Shown: positions 60,161 through 64,000 of the stretch, one piece after another
How the letters are laid out: each line of letters starts with the position of its first letter
How positions within the stretch are numbered: position 1 is the first letter of the stretch
NCBI GenBank assembly: GCA_910574805.1
Contig: CAJTCV010000007.1
Span: forward strand, 162,294 to 226,293
DNA from: Lachnospiraceae bacterium
GTDB lineage: Bacteria > Bacillota > Clostridia > Lachnospirales > Lachnospiraceae
DNA: 64,000 bases
Reading direction: 5' to 3'
Translations under genes and position numbers: made by a program
Notes under the pieces: generated by a model
Database searches by the model: none
The model's input: only the letters and a program-made list of their open reading frames with translations
What the model was told of the DNA's origin: nothing

Positions 60161-60964
60161 TTACAGTTTCAGATTGGCGAGAAGAGAGCCCAGGTTGGTG
60201 GAGATGCTCTCGCTCTTGGGAAGCTTGTAGTCGCGGTTGTGGTCACCTTCATCAGAGGTCTTCTCCAGGAGCGCTTTCATGCTCAGAGAAAGCTTGCCGT
60301 CTTTGATGGCGATGACTTTGACCTTCACAGTCTCTCCTTCCTTCAGTACTTTGTCAGGAGAAGTGACACGCCTGTCGGATATTTGTGATACGTGTACGAG
60401 ACCGGACAGCCCGTTCTCCAGGCGGATAAATGCGCCGTAGTCCTTCAGGGTCTCCACGGTTCCTTCCATGACGTCGCCCACGCTGGTCTGCTCCATGGCA
60501 GCCTTACGCTCGTCGGCAGCTTTCGCACGTGCTTCGTCCCGTAAGATCTCTCTTGCAGAGAGGACAAGACGCTTTTTCTTCGGATCAGCAGTGATGACGC
60601 GTACCCGGATCTTTTTGTGGAGCCACTCATTCAGATCCTCCACATGCTCCAGGGACAGGCGGGATGCAGGGATGAAGCCGCGGACATTTTCCACATATGC
60701 GATCACTCCGGCATTGACGATGCCGCCGATCTTGACGTTCAGAACCGTTTTATCCTTCAGATATCCGGTCAGCGTCGCCCATACAGGATCCATGTCCTCA
60801 GAGTCCTCTGCCCCTTCTTCCTCCGCAGCTTTATACGAAGCCTCCAGCTCCTCGGACAGATCGTCCATGGTAGCTGCTTCCGGTGTCTCTTTGTTCTCAT
60901 CCGTCGTTTCTTCGACCGTTTCCTCGATCTTTTCTTCGATCATTTCTTCCATCTTTTCTTCCAT
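60161..60964 (-). CDS. S1 RNA-binding domain protein (ribosomal S1-like)
   Basis: 267 residues. An acidic N-terminus (1-55) rich in Glu/Thr leads to two S1 domains: the first (about 63-135) VLNVKIGGIVNAGVIAYVENVRGFIPASRLS, and the second (about 160-232) GDVMEGTVETLKDYGAFIRLENGLSGLVHVSQISD with GETVKVKVIAI. It is too short for full ribosomal protein S1 (four to six domains), but Gram-positive relatives with fewer domains occur. It likely binds RNA in translation. GAGGAG lies upstream of the ATG. Confidence 0.88.
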   Translation of the reverse strand: MEEKMEEMIEEKIEETVEETTDENKETPEAATMDDLSEELEASYKAAEEEGAEDSEDMDPVWATLTGYLKDKTVLNVKIGGIVNAGVIAYVENVRGFIPASRLSLEHVEDLNEWLHKKIRVRVITADPKKKRLVLSAREILRDEARAKAADERKAAMEQTSVGDVMEGTVETLKDYGAFIRLENGLSGLVHVSQISDRRVTSPDKVLKEGETVKVKVIAIKDGKLSLSMKALLEKTSDEGDHNRDYKLPKSESISTNLGSLLANLKL

Positions 60965-61005
60965 GTTGTGAATCTCCTCAATATATAAATTTTGTCACTG
61001 CCTCT

Positions 61006-61034
61006 ATTATAGAAGGAAATGCAGATAAAAGCAA
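61006..61034 (-). promoter_or_regulatory. Promoter of the S1-domain gene
   Basis: On the minus strand TTGCTT (complement of 61029-61034), a 17-nt spacer and a perfect TATAAT (complement of 61006-61011). Confidence 0.65.
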
Positions 61035-61088
61035 ATGGATATTTCAGTTTTTTTAAGAAAGTATACTGGAAAATCCAGGATCTGCGGT

Positions 61089-62423
61089 TCAGCCGCTGAA
61101 GACCAGGTCCCGGAAGACGTCGCCGCGTTCTTCAAAATTCCGGAAGATGCCGTAGCTGGCAGCGGCGGGGGACAGGATGCAGGCGGCGCCGGGGGCGGTA
61201 AGCGCCCGGGCGGAGGCTACAGCCTCTTTGAGGGTATCCACCAGGACCAGTCGTTCCGGAGCGCGGAAATCCGGATATTTTTCCTGAATCTCCCGGAAGA
61301 TCCGTCTGCCGGTGGCCTCCATGAGGATAATGTGGGGAACCGGGTCTTCCGACAGCCACAGGATCAGGTCGTCATATTCGATGCCCCGGTCCATACCGCC
61401 GATCAGAATCGAACCGGTGTTCGGCACACTTTTCAGCGCCTGAATGGTGGCGTCGCCGATGGTGGAGATGGAGTCGTCATAATAACGGACCTGATCCCGC
61501 TCGCCGATGAAGGACAGCCGATGGGGAAGGGGTTCGTAGGTCTTGAGCGCCGCTTCAAATTCTTCGTCCGACAGCCCCAGCATATGACAGATGGCATAGT
61601 CAAAGGCGATATCCATGTGGTTGTGGTGGCCGATAAGCCGGATCTCTCTGGCGGGAATCCGGAATTCTCCGGATTCGAACCGGATCCGGGTGCCGCTCAG
61701 CAGAACATCCGCTGTGGAAAAACGGTCGGATACGGTGTAGATCCGGGCGCGGCAGTAATTGCTGGATGGAAGGGAGGACAGCTCGCATAAGAGCAGGTCC
61801 TCAGGCTCCTGGTGCAGATAGATCTGCTGTTTGGCATGGATATAGTTTTTCATGGTTCCATAGTGGTCCAGATGCTCTTCGTGGATATTCAGAAGCACCG
61901 CCACATGGGGAGAGACATGGATATATTCCAGTTGATGGCAGGAGAGTTCACAGATGATCCAGGTCTTTTCATGGATCTCTTCCAGAATGTCGAAGGCGGG
62001 AATGCCGATATTGCCTGCCAGGACTGCGTCTCTGTGGTTCTCTTTCAGGATATGGTGGAGCAGGGTGGTGACCGTACTCTTTCCCTTGGTGCCTGTGATG
62101 CCGATGATCTGCCTGCGGTAGGCGGTGAAGAAGACTTCCATCTGGGAGGTGGTCTGGCAGTCACAGGTGAGAGGGTCCCGGGGAAGGACGATGCCCGGAC
62201 TCTTAAAGACCAGGTCATAGTCATCCAGAGTGTCCATATAGGAAGGACCGGACAGGACCTTTATGGAGTCGTCCCCCGGGTCTGCCCCTGCCTGGTCCGC
62301 GATGGTGACAGAGGCGCAGGTACCGGCCTGCAGAAGGCGCCGGAGTGTGGATTTTCCCTCCCGGCCGAAGCCCAGAATCAGGATGTGTTTACCGGCGGTC
62401 ATTTTTTTCAGGATATCTAACAA
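61089..62423 (-). CDS. murD2: MurD-family ligase, probable UDP-MurNAc-L-Ala:L-Glu ligase (MurD2-like)
   Basis: 444 residues from TTG 62423 (GGAGGG at good spacing; an ATG at 62444 lies before that site). It has a Rossmann N-terminal domain (HILILGFGREGKSTL), P-loop ITGTKGKSTVT, Mur ligase motifs LSCHQLEYIHVSPHVAVLLNIHEEHLDHYG, HNHMDIAFDYAI, and PHRLSFIGERDQVRYYDDSISTIGDATIQAL. It adds glutamate to UDP-MurNAc-L-Ala in cytosolic peptidoglycan synthesis. Because it overlaps a MurL-like epimerase gene, I prefer MurD2, which uses L-Glu, over the standard D-Glu enzyme. No mur/dcw cluster surrounds it. Confidence 0.78.
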   Translation of the reverse strand: MLDILKKMTAGKHILILGFGREGKSTLRRLLQAGTCASVTIADQAGADPGDDSIKVLSGPSYMDTLDDYDLVFKSPGIVLPRDPLTCDCQTTSQMEVFFTAYRRQIIGITGTKGKSTVTTLLHHILKENHRDAVLAGNIGIPAFDILEEIHEKTWIICELSCHQLEYIHVSPHVAVLLNIHEEHLDHYGTMKNYIHAKQQIYLHQEPEDLLLCELSSLPSSNYCRARIYTVSDRFSTADVLLSGTRIRFESGEFRIPAREIRLIGHHNHMDIAFDYAICHMLGLSDEEFEAALKTYEPLPHRLSFIGERDQVRYYDDSISTIGDATIQALKSVPNTGSILIGGMDRGIEYDDLILWLSEDPVPHIILMEATGRRIFREIQEKYPDFRAPERLVLVDTLKEAVASARALTAPGAACILSPAAASYGIFRNFEERGDVFRDLVFSG

Positions 62424-63802
62424 GGCAGTTTCCCTCCATAGCATTCATCTGCCAGAATGTGCAGAAATTCTTCCGGCAGAAGATGTGCCGGGTCATAATA
62501 GCGTTCGTAGGCATGGCGTCCCGGAAAACAGGAAGCGTAGAGCGGCTGTTTTTGATACCAGGAGAACAGCGCCGGAAGAGGCTCCCCTTCTGCTTCCATG
62601 CGTTCGATGGCAAGGCAGACAGCGGCATTGACTTCATCCCGGCTGCCCACACATTCAAAAGGCTTTTCTTCCTGGATTCCGGTGAGCTTCTCAAAATCCG
62701 CCTGCATACCGGGGTCGTCGGTCAGATCTGCGCCGAAGATCTCTACCAGTCGGCTGTGGCTTAAGAAGGGAGAGAGGATCAGGAAGACAAACAGGCATTT
62801 GGGGCAGTGCCCGCACCACAGATCCTGTCTGCTTCCGGCGTTGCAGCTTCGGAAGACCTCATGATAAGCCGGTTTGCCGGAGAAATAGCCGGCAATCTGA
62901 AATTCCGAGAGAGGGCGCAGCATGCTGAAATAATGGATGCCGCTGCCAATGAAAGTTTTCTCGTATTGATGAAAGTCGGATTCAAATTTAAAGCTTTTGG
63001 AATACTGATGGTTAACCATGCTGCCTGATACGGTGCTTTCATTGGCGCTGGACTCATTGGACAGAGCCACATAGCGCAGGCCGTGAAGATATGCGGTGAT
63101 CAGGGTGGAAAAGGCCACCAGCGCCGAGAACGGCGTATGACCGTTCAGATAGCCTTCTCTGTTAAGGGAGAGCATGCGGGGGTCCAGAGTACGGCTCAGA
63201 TGGATGCTGTCGTCCATGGACAGGCCGGCGGCTTCCACCGTCTTCAGGGTAGCGCCTCTTGGATTGATGATGCATGTCTTCAGAGGATGGCGGCTTTTTT
63301 TCAGCAGCTCGATGGTGCAGGCGGAATCTTTGCCGCCGCCGATGGGGATCAGGCAGCCGTCCGGCGCCTGGGAGGGGCGGGCCTCTCCCTCCGGGTCAGA
63401 GGCATCGGAAGAGAGCGTCATGAAGCTCTCAGCGTCAGTCCGGATCCGGTTGGTGTAGAAAAATTCGCCCAGTCCCAGATAATAGAGGTCCTTCCACCAG
63501 CGGACCTGTTCTTCGTTCAGGGCACCGGCGGATACCAGGACGACGGGTGGGCAGGCGATCTTCCAGTAGCTGATCAGCTCCACCATGCCCAGCCCGAACA
63601 GCATGGCATGCAGGGTGCGGTTCCCGCCCGTGCAGACAGGAGCCGGATCCTTTTTCGGGAAACACCATACGGGATCGAAGGCGGACAGGCCCGGTATTTC
63701 AAAATGATAGGTGACCTGAAGCTGTGTTCCGGTCTCCAGGACGGTATAGTTTTTGTAGAGGAAGACAGGGTGTGCCTTCCGGCAGGCTTCGTAAGTTTTC
63801 AT
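62417..63802 (-). CDS. murL: MurL-like UDP-MurNAc-L-Ala-L-Glu epimerase
   Basis: 461 residues from ATG 63802, with AAAGGGG upstream; the ATG at 63832 lacks one. A PP-loop-like IPIGGGKDSACTIELL (about 160-175), SNESSANESTVSGSMVNHQYSKS cut short here to its core NESSANES, and a C-terminal Cys motif WCGHCPKCLFVFLILSPFLS match what I recall of MurL. In Xanthomonas MurL converts the terminal L-Glu of UDP-MurNAc-L-Ala-L-Glu to D-Glu, replacing glutamate racemase. It overlaps the MurD-type gene by 7 nt. An unrelated PP-loop ATPase cannot be excluded. Confidence 0.75.
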   Translation of the reverse strand: MKTYEACRKAHPVFLYKNYTVLETGTQLQVTYHFEIPGLSAFDPVWCFPKKDPAPVCTGGNRTLHAMLFGLGMVELISYWKIACPPVVLVSAGALNEEQVRWWKDLYYLGLGEFFYTNRIRTDAESFMTLSSDASDPEGEARPSQAPDGCLIPIGGGKDSACTIELLKKSRHPLKTCIINPRGATLKTVEAAGLSMDDSIHLSRTLDPRMLSLNREGYLNGHTPFSALVAFSTLITAYLHGLRYVALSNESSANESTVSGSMVNHQYSKSFKFESDFHQYEKTFIGSGIHYFSMLRPLSEFQIAGYFSGKPAYHEVFRSCNAGSRQDLWCGHCPKCLFVFLILSPFLSHSRLVEIFGADLTDDPGMQADFEKLTGIQEEKPFECVGSRDEVNAAVCLAIERMEAEGEPLPALFSWYQKQPLYASCFPGRHAYERYYDPAHLLPEEFLHILADECYGGKLPC

Positions 63803-63840
63803 ACAAAAAAACCCCTTTGGCAGAATATTCATTAAAGTCT

Positions 63841-63869
63841 ATTCTACCACAGGAGTTTTCAAATGGAAA
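63841..63869 (-). promoter_or_regulatory. Promoter of the murL-murD2 operon
   Basis: On the minus strand TTTCCA (complement of 63864-63869), a 17-nt spacer and TAGAAT (complement of 63841-63846). Confidence 0.5.
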
Positions 63870-63927
63870 GGGGCACAGCCGATGAAAGATCAGTAGATAG
63901 GGCAATCGCAAAGTCGTACCCTCAAAA

Positions 63928-64000
63928 TCATGCTTCCTTTTGTGTTACACTTTTAAACAGAAGTCTCTCAATTCTGTTGGGATCATGTTCATTTGCCATC
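63928..64000 (-). CDS. C-terminal fragment of a gene running off the window
   Basis: A minus-strand frame enters from the right edge and stops with TGA at 63928-63930. The visible end reads NRIERLLFKSVTQKEA. It contains an ATG at 63997-63999, but whether that is a start cannot be seen. No family is assigned. Confidence 0.3.
   Translation of the reverse strand, partial: MANEHDPNRIERLLFKSVTQKEA

Overview
The window is about 64 kb of a moderately GC-rich chromosome (roughly 50% by eye). It looks like a gut-associated Clostridia/Lachnospiraceae-type Firmicute. The clues are strong AGGAGG ribosome binding sites, sigma-A promoters, several ECF sigma/anti-sigma pairs, a BceRS-BceAB-type module, a MalT-like LuxR regulator beside a surface-protein remnant, AAA-ATPase/PD-(D/E)XK and Rpn-type proteins, and a dockerin-bearing M60 peptidase. 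No rRNA, tRNA, CRISPR array, intact insertion sequence or prophage was seen.

Left part (1-19.6 kb). The window opens inside an uncharacterised cluster resembling the enteric STM4011-STM4014 families: ATP-grasp, sulfatase-fold hydrolase, HemN-like radical SAM, and a second radical SAM carrying an extra C-terminal HAD domain. A separate promoter drives a 1826-residue secreted M60-like (mucinase-type) peptidase with an N-terminal dockerin, overlapping by 4 nt a membrane-anchored protein with a possible cohesin-like domain. Then come an MBOAT/SGNH O-acylation pair, a small cupin, an SseB-like protein, an SdpR-SdpI pair with a visible operator, an ECF S component, a DmpA-type peptidase, and a SsuBC-like ABC transporter that lacks its binding protein.

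Middle (19.7-44 kb). leuS and an AAA-ATPase/nuclease gene are followed by a decaying segment (24.3-27.9 kb): a response-regulator fragment, a LuxR regulator broken at a G6 tract, and a surface protein with an internal deletion. Three ECF sigma factors with membrane partners follow. Among them lie an EF-G paralogue, a ClC transporter, a bacterial-type poly(ADP-ribose) glycohydrolase, gltX, a UvrD-like helicase, a YigZ protein and two zinc-ribbon proteins.

Right part (44-64 kb). Two full-length paralogues share a hemerythrin / CheX-like / receiver architecture and similar promoters; one is followed by a Sel1-repeat protein and the other is preceded by a chemoreceptor. Between them lie the bce-type module, an Rpn-family protein, an XRE-cupin regulator with an MBL-fold enzyme, and two small genes. 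The end of the window holds a bactofilin, a degenerate LytM/M23 membrane protein, an S1-domain protein, and a MurD-type ligase overlapping a MurL-like epimerase gene, which suggests the alternative L-Glu route to peptidoglycan.

All functional names are from reading translations and motifs; no database search was run.
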